Source of the DNA: Parvularculaceae bacterium | Lineage (GTDB): Bacteria; Pseudomonadota; Alphaproteobacteria; Caulobacterales; Parvularculaceae | Length of the DNA stretch: 64,000 nt | Assembly (NCBI GenBank): GCA_028284065.1 | Contig: JANQSJ010000011.1 | Coordinates: 558,001-622,000, forward strand | Direction of reading: 5' to 3' | The notes under the pieces: generated by a model | What the model was told of the DNA's origin: nothing | The model's input: only the letters and a program-made list of their open reading frames with translations | Databases searched by the model: none | Shown: positions 8,656 to 17,146 of the stretch, piece after piece | How positions within the stretch are numbered: the first letter of the stretch is position 1 | How the letters are laid out: every line of letters starts with the position of its first letter | Translations under genes and position numbers: made by a program

Positions 8656-10086
8656 TTAAACGGGCCATTCATGAACCGGCGCGCCGTCCTCCTGCAACGC
8701 CACATAACGCTCAGTCATCTCCTGAAAATTCGGCCCATGGCAGGCGACATGACTGCGCTGCCAGGCCGCGCCCGTCATGCCCGTGCGCATTCGGGGAATC
8801 AATACGCCGTCGAAGAATTCGACAAGATCGCGGCCGGCGACATGATGGTCCTCGAGGGCGCGCCGCGCATCTGGCAGCAGCCGGTCGAGCAGAAGCTGCT
8901 GTACATTCGCCTTGCGGCCATTCCAGACGACAGCTGCGTCCAGCCCATCGCGGGCGCAGGCGTAAAAATTCGCGCGCGCATCTTCAAACGGGAGGAAGTC
9001 CTCTGGCGCGCGCGCCGCTCCGGCGAGCGACAGGACAAGGCCGTGGCACAAGGCCAGATTGGCGACCGTGTCCTTGAGGCTGGGGCCCGCCGGCATGACG
9101 CGATGCTCAAGCCGCAGATGCGGCGCGCCGTCCGGTTCGAAGCCGAGGATCGGGCGCACCCAGCGCCAGATGACCCCGTTCTGGAGCTTCAGGTGCGGCA
9201 GCTTTTCAGTCCGCTCCATCAACTCCGGCAGAAGAACGTCATAGGCGAGGTTTTGCAAGAACGGCTCAAGGAAGGAATGGCGTAAATATCCCTGCCCAAG
9301 CGTCACGCGACGCACCTTGCGTCCCTCCGCATCTGTGAATTCGTCGGACGCCGTGACCTGCTCAAAAGCCGGCACCCGCGTTTCCGCCCATAGCGACCGT
9401 CCGTACAGAAATGGAGCATTGGCGGTCGCGGCGATCAGCGGCCCCGCCGCCATGATCGACGCGTTGTATAACCGAACGGCGTCTTCCTGATTGACCTTTA
9501 GATGAGATTGAAGCGACGTGCACGCCGCCTCCAGCATGATATGCTCGCAGCGAAAATCAAGCCGGTCCGCGCCTTCAATCAATATACGGATTGGCGTCTC
9601 TCCGCGCAGATGCAGAAGCTGACGGTTGAGCGCGCGATAGCGATGGGAATCGGACATCCAGTCAGTCTGGAGCATATCGTCCCTCGCCGTCGGCAGAATG
9701 CCGATGAAAACGGGGTCGAGCCCGAGCGTCCGACCGCCGTCGCGGCAGCGCGCGACCGTCTTTTCCAGGTCGCGGAGCGTTGGCATGAAGACGTCGCCGG
9801 AGAGCTCGCGCGCCGGCGCATTAATCTCGAAATTGAATTTCGACAGTTCGGCGACCACATCCGGGTCATCGACCGCATCGAAAAACGCCTCATTGCGCGG
9901 ACACGGCAGCCGGTCGCCGTCGACAAGCCATCCCTCAAGCTCCAGCCCCACAGTCCGTTTTTCGTCATAGACGAACGCCCGCTCGTCGAACCATCGTTTC
10001 AAGACCTTCGTCTCGTCCCGAAGACGCGCGCGAAACGCCCGCCGATCTTCGTCGGTGAATTGCTCGCTGGCGATCTCCTGGCCCAT
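8656..10086 (-). CDS. glutamate-cysteine ligase-like protein (GCS2 family carboxylate-amine ligase)
   Basis: 476 residues. The glutamate-ligase fold is indicated by TVGLELEGWL (G-x-E-x-E metal-binding pattern) near residue 47, KFNFEINAPA, and the EHIMLEAACTSLQSHLKV segment. It is shorter than proteobacterial GshA and resembles the GCS2/EgtA-like group, which joins an amino group to the side-chain carboxylate of glutamate using ATP. It forms an operon with the M14 hydrolase downstream. Glutathione synthesis itself normally needs gshB, which is absent here, so a different gamma-glutamyl conjugate is possible. The start ATG follows 114 bases of non-coding sequence after the KDPG-aldolase-like gene. 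Confidence 0.75.
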   Translation of the reverse strand: MGQEIASEQFTDEDRRAFRARLRDETKVLKRWFDERAFVYDEKRTVGLELEGWLVDGDRLPCPRNEAFFDAVDDPDVVAELSKFNFEINAPARELSGDVFMPTLRDLEKTVARCRDGGRTLGLDPVFIGILPTARDDMLQTDWMSDSHRYRALNRQLLHLRGETPIRILIEGADRLDFRCEHIMLEAACTSLQSHLKVNQEDAVRLYNASIMAAGPLIAATANAPFLYGRSLWAETRVPAFEQVTASDEFTDAEGRKVRRVTLGQGYLRHSFLEPFLQNLAYDVLLPELMERTEKLPHLKLQNGVIWRWVRPILGFEPDGAPHLRLEHRVMPAGPSLKDTVANLALCHGLVLSLAGAARAPEDFLPFEDARANFYACARDGLDAAVVWNGRKANVQQLLLDRLLPDARRALEDHHVAGRDLVEFFDGVLIPRMRTGMTGAAWQRSHVACHGPNFQEMTERYVALQEDGAPVHEWPV

Positions 10087-10200
10087 GGGCGGTCTTCTTC
10101 CGTCTGTCTTCAGACGGAGAAGCTAACCGGTTTCCGCCGGCGCAAGAACGCGCAATGGCGCCTGACCATATCGCTGGACCAGGCCATTTCGCTGGAAAGG

Positions 10201-10848
10201 TCAGGCCATGGGATCGGCGGTAATTTTGGCCGCCGCCCAGGCGTTGGCTTCGATTGCCCCCCAATCGCCCGCCGCGACGAGGTTCGGCGGCGCGATCCAA
10301 TCCGCGCCGACGCACGCGACATTCGCAAGCGCGAGATATGCGCCGGCGGTCTCGCGCTTGACGCCGCCGGTGGGTCGGAAGGAGACATGCGGAAAGGCTG
10401 CGGCGAGCGCCTTCAGATAGGCGACGCCCCCGCCGGCGTCGGCGGGAAAGAAGGAGAGATCGCTCAAGCCGGCCTCGCTCGCCGCCATGGCCTCGCTCGG
10501 CGTCGCGACGCCGGGTAGCGCAGCGACGCCAGAGGCCGCCATCGCCGAAAGCAGTTCAGGATGGGCGCCCGGGCTGGAGAGGAAAGACGCGCCGGCGCCG
10601 ATCGACGCCTCGACATCGCGGGGCGTCCTGATCATTCCGACGCCGACCATAAGGTTCGGCGCAGCGTCCCGCACCGCCTTCACGACATCAGTCGACCCGT
10701 CGCCCCGCAATGTGAGCTCGACCGCCTTGATGCCGCCATTCGACAACGCCTTTGCAAGCGGCGCCGCGTTGGCGGCCTCGTCCAGCGCCAGGACGGGAAG
10801 CGCCGGCCCCAGTTCCAGAATAAAACGCATGCTTGCTCCGTCGCTCAT
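10201..10848 (-). CDS. KDPG/KHG aldolase-like protein lacking the Schiff-base lysine
   Basis: 215 residues with the (beta/alpha)8 layout of Eda. The active-site Glu and Arg are kept in VELTLR (E44, R48), and the phosphate site is kept in RPTGGVK and the late GADW motif. The invariant Lys of the F-K-F-F-P-A motif, which forms the Schiff base, is Ser132 here (DLSFFPADAGGG). The codon is a clear TCC on the minus strand. As written, it cannot carry out the usual class I aldolase reaction (KDPG to pyruvate plus glyceraldehyde 3-phosphate). The ATG overlaps the glucokinase stop (ATGA), so it is translationally coupled to glk. It may be a regulatory or repurposed paralogue, with a true Eda elsewhere. 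Confidence 0.8.
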   Translation of the reverse strand: MSDGASMRFILELGPALPVLALDEAANAAPLAKALSNGGIKAVELTLRGDGSTDVVKAVRDAAPNLMVGVGMIRTPRDVEASIGAGASFLSSPGAHPELLSAMAASGVAALPGVATPSEAMAASEAGLSDLSFFPADAGGGVAYLKALAAAFPHVSFRPTGGVKRETAGAYLALANVACVGADWIAPPNLVAAGDWGAIEANAWAAAKITADPMA

Positions 10849-11810
10849 TCTACGCGCGCCTCCATCGCCGTCGCCGCGCCCAAAAGCGCGACGCCTTCCT
10901 CAATAATCATCGTCACCGGCACAGGCGCCAGATACGACCGCATGCGGCCCTTATCGAGGAAGCTCTCCACAAAATCGCTCTGCATGAGGAACTCCCTTAT
11001 CCTGGGCAGTATGCCGCCGCCGAGATAGACGCCGCCCCGCGCGCCGGTCGAGAGGACGGCGTCGCCGGCGACGCGCCCCAGGACTTGGCAGAACATCCCC
11101 ACCGACCGAACTGCGATTGCATCGGCTTGGTCAAGCGCGGCCGCGGTGACGTCGCTCGCATCATTATACTCACGCGGCGCGCCGGCAAGGCCGCAAAGGG
11201 CGCGGTAAATGTCCGCTAGCCCGTCGCCTGAAAGCAGACGTTCGGCGGAGACCCGTCCATAGTCGCGCGCGATGAAATTGCGGACCTCCAGCTCTTCATC
11301 AGTACAGGGCGCAAACGCCACATGGCCGCCTTCCGTCGCAATGATCTGCGTTTCGCCCGCGCCCGGCGCGATGATCGCCTGGCCGAGCCCCGCGCCGGGC
11401 CCGATGACGAGTTGCGGCGCATTGTCTAAGGGCGCGCCTTCCTTGACGACCGCCAGCGCGTCTGGTCCGGCATGCGCGATGCCGGCCGCAAGGGCATGAA
11501 AATCGTTCATGACGATAAGGTCGGACAGCCCGAACGCAGCGACAACGTCCGCCTTCTTCAGGATCCAGGGGGAATTGGTGCACTTTACCTGGCCGTCGAC
11601 CAGCGGTCCGGCGACGGCGAAACAGGCGCGCGTCGGGCGCGCGCCCGTTTCCTCCAGATAGGCGCCCGCAGCATCGCAAAGCGTGGCGAATTTGCCCGCG
11701 GAATAAGTCCTGGCGCGCTCGACCAGAATCTTCCCCGCCGCGCGTGAGGCGAGCGCGAACCGCGCGTTCGCCCCGCCGATATCGGCGACGAAGTGAGGAT
11801 TAGTCGTCAT
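10845..11810 (-). CDS. glk: glucokinase
   Basis: 321 residues from the ATG at 11810, chosen because it places the phosphate-binding motif ADIGGANARFAL near the N terminus as in the family; an upstream ATG at 11837 would add 9 residues. Glucokinase signatures present are the catalytic Asp in VMNDFHALA, the glucose-binding EGGHVAFAP, and the late GGVYLGGGILPR. The usual Thr of GGTNAR is Ala. It phosphorylates glucose with ATP and feeds the Entner-Doudoroff route. It is coupled by a 4-base overlap to the aldolase-like gene downstream and is divergent from galE. Confidence 0.9.
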   Translation of the reverse strand: MTTNPHFVADIGGANARFALASRAAGKILVERARTYSAGKFATLCDAAGAYLEETGARPTRACFAVAGPLVDGQVKCTNSPWILKKADVVAAFGLSDLIVMNDFHALAAGIAHAGPDALAVVKEGAPLDNAPQLVIGPGAGLGQAIIAPGAGETQIIATEGGHVAFAPCTDEELEVRNFIARDYGRVSAERLLSGDGLADIYRALCGLAGAPREYNDASDVTAAALDQADAIAVRSVGMFCQVLGRVAGDAVLSTGARGGVYLGGGILPRIREFLMQSDFVESFLDKGRMRSYLAPVPVTMIIEEGVALLGAATAMEARVE

Positions 11811-11909
11811 CGCTTGCGGCGGATCTCCATGGCGCATGCGCTCAACGCAAATTCGGGGTATAGCCGGTCAGGGAGCGGCCGCGAAGCTGGGAAGGATAGA
11901 CGGGTCCGC

Positions 11910-12953
11910 ATGGCGTCCAATGTGATCATAACCGGCGGCGCGGGCTATATCGGCGCGCATGTCTGCGTGGAGGCGCTGAGCGCCGGGGCGCGCGTCCTCA
12001 TCGTCGATAACTTCGCCAATTCATCGCCGAAGGCGATCGAGCGCATCCGCGAGATTGCCGGCGAAAGCGACAAGGTCGAGATGCTTGAAGCGGATCTCGT
12101 CGACGATGCGACCGCGGACATCCTTGCGGAGCGCGCCGGGCGGTTTGGCGCAGACGCGGCCGTTCACCTCGCCGGCCTGAAGGCGGTCGGCGAGTCCGTC
12201 GCTGAACCGGCGCGCTACTACGAGACCAACATTCGCGCGACCCTGACGCTCATCAAGGCGCTCGACGCTGTCGGCGCGCGCCGGATCGTCTTTTCCTCCT
12301 CCGCGACCGTTTACGGCGAGGCCAATCAGAGCCCCGTCAACGAAGACGGCAGGACCGCGCCGACGAACCCCTATGGCCGCACGAAACTCTTCATCGAAGA
12401 AATCCTGCGCGACCTCGCGGCGTCCGCCGCCGGCTGGAAGATCTGCAATCTCAGATATTTCAATCCGGTGGGCGCCCACGCATCGGGCCGGATCGGCGAG
12501 GACCCCAAGGGCGTTCCGAACAACCTCTTTCCCTTCATCGCGCAGGTGGCGGTCGGGCGCCGGGACTCGCTTTCGGTTTTCGGCGACGATTATCCGACGC
12601 CGGACGGCACCGGCGTGCGCGACTACATCCATGTTGTCGACCTTGCGCGCGGCCATGTGGCCGCGCTGGACTATCTGGCGCGTGACGACGCCGCGGCCGC
12701 GACGGATGTCAATCTCGGCGCGGGCCGCGGATACTCCGTTCTCGAAGCGGTGGCTGCGTTCCGGCGCGCAAGCAATCGGGCGATCCCCGTCAGCATCGCG
12801 CCGCGCCGGGCCGGCGACATCGCAGAAATCTACGCCGATGCGAGCCGCGCCACGGATCTGCTGGGATGGCGCGCGGAAAGGACGATCGACGACATGTGCG
12901 CCGACCACTGGCGCTGGCAGTGCGAGAACCCGATGGGGTATGCAGAAGAGTGA
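11910..12953 (+). CDS. galE: UDP-glucose 4-epimerase
   Basis: 347 residues from the ATG at 11910, which begins MASNVIITGGAGYIGAHVCV; a longer frame upstream adds 39 residues unlike the family and would overlap the glk start. Extended SDR features are the NAD motif G-G-A-G-Y-I-G, SSSATVYGE (catalytic Ser/Thr) and YGRTK (Tyr-x3-Lys). Later GalE motifs include NLRYFNPVGAH and TPDGTGVRDYIHV. It interconverts UDP-glucose and UDP-galactose for surface polysaccharide. It is transcribed away from glk. The amine oxidase gene follows 54 bases downstream in the same direction. Confidence 0.93.
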   Translation: MASNVIITGGAGYIGAHVCVEALSAGARVLIVDNFANSSPKAIERIREIAGESDKVEMLEADLVDDATADILAERAGRFGADAAVHLAGLKAVGESVAEPARYYETNIRATLTLIKALDAVGARRIVFSSSATVYGEANQSPVNEDGRTAPTNPYGRTKLFIEEILRDLAASAAGWKICNLRYFNPVGAHASGRIGEDPKGVPNNLFPFIAQVAVGRRDSLSVFGDDYPTPDGTGVRDYIHVVDLARGHVAALDYLARDDAAAATDVNLGAGRGYSVLEAVAAFRRASNRAIPVSIAPRRAGDIAEIYADASRATDLLGWRAERTIDDMCADHWRWQCENPMGYAEE

Positions 12954-13007
12954 CCGTCCGGCGCCGTTGACGCGCGCCGCCCCGTCCCTCAGGAGGCTGG
13001 TAGCCGC

Positions 13008-14225
13008 ATGGACAGACGGCTTTTCCTAAGCGCGCTTGGCGGCTCTCTTGCGCTCGGCTTTTCGCCGTGGCGCGCGTCCGCTTCGGACGGCCGGCAGCCG
13101 CTAGGGTTTATACGGACCAACTGGGGCCGCGATCCATACTCCTACGGAAGTTATTCCTACGTCGCTAAAGGCGCGCGCCGCCGCGACAGCCGCAGGCTGG
13201 AGGAGCCGATTGGCGGCAAAGTCTTTTTCGCAGGCGAAGCGGCGCACCCCCGCTATAACAGCACCGTGCACGCCGCTCATGAGTCCGGCCTGCGCGCCGC
13301 GAAATTCGCCATCGCCGAAGGAGCCCGGAAAATCGCCATTGTCGGCGCCGGCATGGCGGGCGTTTCGGCGGCCCACAGACTGTCGCGCGAAGGCGTCGAC
13401 GTCACGATTTACGAGGCCCGCGAACGCATCGGCGGCCGCATATGGACCGACAACCGTCTCGGCGCGCCGCTCGATCTCGGCGCAAGCTGGATTCATGGCG
13501 TCGACGACAATCCACTGATGGCGCTCGCCGACGCCGCCGGCCAGAAGCGCCTGAAAACCGGCGACGCGTACGTCATTCGCGGCCGCGGCGGTCGTATGGT
13601 CCGCGAGCGCGACGCGCCAGACTGGCTGGAAGATGTCGTGACAATTCAGCACGATGCAGGCGCGGATCTCAGCCAGATCAATGTCCGGGCGTATCTATTT
13701 GATCGCGATTATGGCGGGGAGGACGTGAAGTTCCCGGGCGGATACGCGCAGATCTTTGAGGCGCTCAAGGGAGACTATGAGGTCCGGCTGTCAAGCGTCG
13801 TGGAGCGTGTCGCAATCGGCGCCCGCGTAGAACTCACCGTCGCGGGCGCGCGGTCGGCCGCATTCGACGCCGTCATCGTCACGGTCCCCTTAGGCGTCCT
13901 GAAGAAAGGCTCGATTCGTTTTGACCCGCCGCTGCCGGAGGAAAAAGCGGACGCCATTCGTCGCCTTGGCATGGGCGTCCTTGACAAGGTCTACCTGCTT
14001 TATGAGGAAGCATTTTGGGATGCCGATGCCGACTGGATTGCGACCATCGACAACGACCTGCCCCAGGGACAGTTCAATCAGTGGCTTAATCTGCACAGAT
14101 ACATCGGCGCGCCGGTTATCATGGCTTTCAATGGCGGCCCGCCTGCGCTGACGCTCGCCGACTTGCCGGACGACGATATCGTCCAGCGCGCCGTTCAGAC
14201 ACTTAACATTGCGTATCCGCAATAA
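13008..14225 (+). CDS. circularly permuted FAD-dependent amine oxidase with Tat-like signal
   Basis: 405 residues. It starts with a twin-arginine-like signal (MDRRLFLSALGGSLALGF). Residues about 32-105 then carry what is normally the C-terminal end of flavin amine oxidases: RTNWGRDPYSYGSYSY, and FFAGEAAHPRYNSTVHAAHE followed by SGLRAA. Only after this comes the normal N-terminal part: the FAD dinucleotide motif GAGMAG (113-118), YEAR, IGGR (141-144) and GASWIHG. The protein stops at NIAYPQ, exactly where the usual family continues into the W-G-x-D-P segment. The order is a genuine circular permutation within one uninterrupted frame. It is probably periplasmic and oxidises an amine of unknown identity. 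Confidence 0.85.
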   Translation: MDRRLFLSALGGSLALGFSPWRASASDGRQPLGFIRTNWGRDPYSYGSYSYVAKGARRRDSRRLEEPIGGKVFFAGEAAHPRYNSTVHAAHESGLRAAKFAIAEGARKIAIVGAGMAGVSAAHRLSREGVDVTIYEARERIGGRIWTDNRLGAPLDLGASWIHGVDDNPLMALADAAGQKRLKTGDAYVIRGRGGRMVRERDAPDWLEDVVTIQHDAGADLSQINVRAYLFDRDYGGEDVKFPGGYAQIFEALKGDYEVRLSSVVERVAIGARVELTVAGARSAAFDAVIVTVPLGVLKKGSIRFDPPLPEEKADAIRRLGMGVLDKVYLLYEEAFWDADADWIATIDNDLPQGQFNQWLNLHRYIGAPVIMAFNGGPPALTLADLPDDDIVQRAVQTLNIAYPQ

Positions 14226-14581
14226 TGGCGCGCGGGCGATCATCACGCGGCGGCGAGGATCAGATGCGACCGGAAACACAGAGCGATCCTGTCTGTCCCT
14301 TGTGCGAGCGTCCAATCCCGCCGCACGCTAAACAAAGCGTTCACCACCTCGTCCCGAAACTCAAGGGCGGCAAGGGCGGTCCGACCGTGCTCCTCCACCA
14401 CATTTGCCACGCGACGGTGCACGCGCATCTGACCGAAGCGGAGCTCGCGCGTCACTATGCGAGCATCGACGCCCTTCGCAAGCATCCGGATATCGCCGCA
14501 TTCGTGGCGTGGGTTTCGACAAAAGAGCCGGCGTTTCATGCGCCGACGCGCGGCCGGCGGCGGGGCCGTCGGCGCATTTAG
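14225..14581 (+). CDS. small HNH endonuclease-fold protein
   Basis: 118 residues. A CPLC pair near residue 24, VHHLVPKLKGGKGGP, and the closing HHICHATVHAHLT give the HNH layout (beta-beta-alpha metal finger, with His as general base and later His/Cys ligands). The C terminus is a run of Arg/Gly that could bind nucleic acid. Its ATG overlaps the stop of the amine oxidase gene (TAATG), so translation is probably coupled; a second ATG at 14264 is possible. Stand-alone HNH proteins of this size occur widely in alphaproteobacterial chromosomes and their role is unclear. Confidence 0.75.
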   Translation: MARGRSSRGGEDQMRPETQSDPVCPLCERPIPPHAKQSVHHLVPKLKGGKGGPTVLLHHICHATVHAHLTEAELARHYASIDALRKHPDIAAFVAWVSTKEPAFHAPTRGRRRGRRRI

Positions 14582-14600
14582 CCTTCAGACCGCGACGTCT

Positions 14601-15710
14601 TCAGCGTACTGCGTTCGCGGATGCGCTCGCCAGGAAGATCTCACCTGCGGTCATGGCGTGCGGCGCGCCGTCGGCCATGGGGAATCTGATCGGCAATCGA
14701 TGCGCCGTCCGCGCTGCGAGATAGGCGACACGCTCCGCCTCCAGAAAGTCGCCCTGCACGCCCGCATCCTCCGCGGCGACGACGTCGCCGGGCAGGCGCG
14801 CGGCAAGTTCCTCCATGAGAGCAGGGTTACGTCTGCCGGGGCCGCATACGATCCATGCCGACGGCTTATATGGCAGGCGCTCGGCGCCTCGCGCGGCGCA
14901 AGCGGCCGAGAAGGCGGTGAGCGTCGCCGCACCGTCGGTCAGCGACAACCCCGCCGCGGGGCCGATCTTGAAATCGCGCGGGCCCATCTGTTTGGGCGGC
15001 GGACGCTTGAGATACGGATTGGCGAGCATCAGCCGCAGGACGTCATCATCGACGCGCCCCGCCCGCGCCGCCTTGCCCTCACGATCAATTGAATCGCCGG
15101 TCTTCGATTCCATCCATTCGCCAATCAACGAAAGGCCCGGCCCGCAATCGAAAGCCAGCGGCGCTTCAAGGTCGGTCGCCGGCGGGCAGACGATTCGCGC
15201 CGCATCGCCGAGACGCAACGCCGCCCGCGCCTCGCCGGACATCAGCGCGAGCGCCGAGAAATAGGGCGCGTCAAACGCGTGTCCGAAGTCGCCGATGGCG
15301 GCTATCCTCGTCTCTCGCGCAAGACGCGGGCCGTCACAAACCCGCCAAGGCGTTCCGTCATTGCTGGCATGGATTTCCGGCCCCTCAAAACCAATGAAAT
15401 CAACTTCGCCCGGCCGGACGGCGCGTTCGTCAAGTAGGCGCAGCGCGGCGGCGGCGAAAGCGGCTGTGATCGCTTGAGTGGCGTCAAGGATATCCTGCGC
15501 GCCCTCGCGTCCCTCCGCGGCGGCCTTCGCAGCCCGGCGCAGAAACGTCTTCTCCGCCCGGGAAAAAGGCGAGAAAGCCGCCGGACCCTGCTCCAGAAGA
15601 CGCTCGCCATCGGTGCGAAGGATCGCCGCCTCGACGCCGTCGAATACGCCGCGGCTCGCAAGGCCGATGACTGTCCGGTCGGCTGGCTGGTACGCGCGCG
15701 CGTGGGTCAT
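14601..15710 (-). CDS. AnmK-like (anhydro-N-acetylmuramic acid kinase) protein, degenerate
   Basis: 369 residues, full length for the family, with a ribosome site GAGGGA before the ATG. C-terminal half features match AnmK: FDCGPGLSLIGEWM, S-I-D-R-E-G-K-A-A-R-A-G and PPPKQMGPRDFKI. The N-terminal nucleotide motif GLMSGTSxDGVD has become GLASRGVFDGVEAA. The middle segment, which normally reads ADFRxxDxAxGGQGAPL and carries the catalytic aspartate, is IGDFGHAFDAPYFSALAL with no GGQGAP loop. AnmK recycles peptidoglycan anhydro-sugar in the cytoplasm; this copy is likely inactive or altered. It stands divergent to tyrS, the usual alphaproteobacterial position for anmK, so it looks like the orthologue rather than a distant relative. 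Confidence 0.75.
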   Translation of the reverse strand: MTHARAYQPADRTVIGLASRGVFDGVEAAILRTDGERLLEQGPAAFSPFSRAEKTFLRRAAKAAAEGREGAQDILDATQAITAAFAAAALRLLDERAVRPGEVDFIGFEGPEIHASNDGTPWRVCDGPRLARETRIAAIGDFGHAFDAPYFSALALMSGEARAALRLGDAARIVCPPATDLEAPLAFDCGPGLSLIGEWMESKTGDSIDREGKAARAGRVDDDVLRLMLANPYLKRPPPKQMGPRDFKIGPAAGLSLTDGAATLTAFSAACAARGAERLPYKPSAWIVCGPGRRNPALMEELAARLPGDVVAAEDAGVQGDFLEAERVAYLAARTAHRLPIRFPMADGAPHAMTAGEIFLASASANAVR

Positions 15711-15864
15711 CGCTTTCCCTCAGGGAGGATTTAAGGGTAGACCGCCTGCACGACCTTAAGATTCCGTATAGCATCGCAAATCCAACAGCCCGGCCCGGAG
15801 ACGCCGACATCGAGAACCGGGCGCCTGCACCTGAAGAGCGCCGCAGCGACGCGGCGAGACGAAC

Positions 15865-17136
15865 ATGATGACCGACGCGCCTGCGCAGAACTTCAAATCC
15901 GACTTGCTCGCCGTGCTTTCCGAACGCGGCTTCATCCATCAGTGCACCAATCTGACGGCGCTCGACGAAATGGCGGAACAAAAAACGCTATCCGGCTATA
16001 TCGGATTTGACGCAACCGCGACGTCCCTGCACGCCGGCAGCCTCATCCAGATCATGATGCTCTACTGGCTGCAACAGACCGGACACCGTCCCATCGTCCT
16101 TATGGGCGGCGGCACGACGAAAGTCGGCGACCCGAGCGGCAAGGACGCGCAGCGTAAGCTCCTCTCCGACGACGACATTAAGACAAACCTCGCTTCCGTA
16201 AAGCGCGCCTTCGAGCCCTTCCTTGCCTTCGGCGACGGCCCGACGGACGCGGTTATGGTCAACAATGACGACTGGCTGTCACAGCTTGGATACGTTGAAT
16301 TCTTGAGGGACTATGGCCCCGAATTCACAATTAACCGTATGCTGACCTTCGACAGCGTTCGTTTGCGGCTTGACCGCGAAAGCCCGATGACGTTCCTTGA
16401 ATTCAATTATATGCTGATGCAGGCGTTCGATTTCCTGGAGCTTTATCGGCGCTATGGCTGCGCGCTGCAGATGGGCGGCTCGGACCAGTGGGGCAATATC
16501 GTCAATGGCGTTGAGCTCTGCCGCCGCAAGGCGGGCGTTGAAGTATTCGGCCTGACGACGCCGCTGTTGACGACAGCGTCGGGCAAGAAAATGGGCAAGA
16601 CGGAGCAAGGGGCCGTCTGGCTGAACGCCGACGAGTTCAGCCCCTATGCATACTGGCAATACTGGCGGAACGTGGAAGACGACGATGTCGGCCCCATGCT
16701 TGCGCGTTTCACGACGCTGCCAATGGAGGAAGTGCGTCGGCTCGCGTCTTTGCGGGGCGCGGAGATCAATGACGCGAAAAAGACGCTGGCGGACGAGGCG
16801 ACGGCATTTCTGCACGGGCGCGAGGCTGCGGCCGCGGCGGCGGAGACCGCGCGCAAGACGTTCGAGGAAGGCGCCCTTGGCGACGACCTGCCGACGATTG
16901 AAATCTCCGCCGCCTCGCTCGATGCCGGCGTTCCATTGTTCGAGCCTTTCAAGGAGACGGGCCTGATCGCCTCGAATGGCGAGGGACGCCGCCACATCAA
17001 GGCGGGCGCGCTGAAGGTGAATGACGCATCGCTTACGGAAGAACGGCCGATCTCAATGGAGGATGTCCGGGACGGATTCATCAAGCTCTCGGTCGGCAAG
17101 AAGAAGCACGCCCGCGTTCGCGCTGCGTTTTCTTGA
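15865..17136 (+). CDS. tyrS: tyrosyl-tRNA synthetase
   Basis: 423 residues, the standard length. Class I motifs are HAGS (56-59, HIGH equivalent) and [11 protein letters not shown] (KMSKS equivalent). QAFDFLELY and [14 protein letters not shown] are the TyrRS tyrosine/tRNA-binding segments. The C-terminal S4-like RNA-binding domain (about 350-423) ends in a basic KKKHARVR tail. It charges tRNA-Tyr. A 154-base region separates it from the divergent AnmK-like gene; no T-box or other leader structure is evident. It ends 10 bases from the convergent AsmA-like gene. Confidence 0.97.
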   Translation: MMTDAPAQNFKSDLLAVLSERGFIHQCTNLTALDEMAEQKTLSGYIGFDATATSLHAGSLIQIMMLYWLQQTGHRPIVLMGGGTTKVGDPSGKDAQRKLLSDDDIKTNLASVKRAFEPFLAFGDGPTDAVMVNNDDWLSQLGYVEFLRDYGPEFTINRMLTFDSVRLRLDRESPMTFLEFNYMLMQAFDFLELYRRYGCALQMGGSDQWGNIVNGVELCRRKAGVEVFGLTTPLLTTASGKKMGKTEQGAVWLNADEFSPYAYWQYWRNVEDDDVGPMLARFTTLPMEEVRRLASLRGAEINDAKKTLADEATAFLHGREAAAAAAETARKTFEEGALGDDLPTIEISAASLDAGVPLFEPFKETGLIASNGEGRRHIKAGALKVNDASLTEERPISMEDVRDGFIKLSVGKKKHARVRAAFS

Positions 17137-17146
17137 GTGCGGCGGC

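Noticed and set aside
9502..10518. 338-codon plus-strand frame opposite the GCS2 and aldolase-like genes
   Set aside because: It spans two real genes on the other strand and its sequence has no recognisable domain.
13008..14225. Amine oxidase as two fused fragments or a frameshifted tandem
   Set aside because: Each family segment is present only once and in one continuous frame, so permutation explains it better than fusion of two copies.
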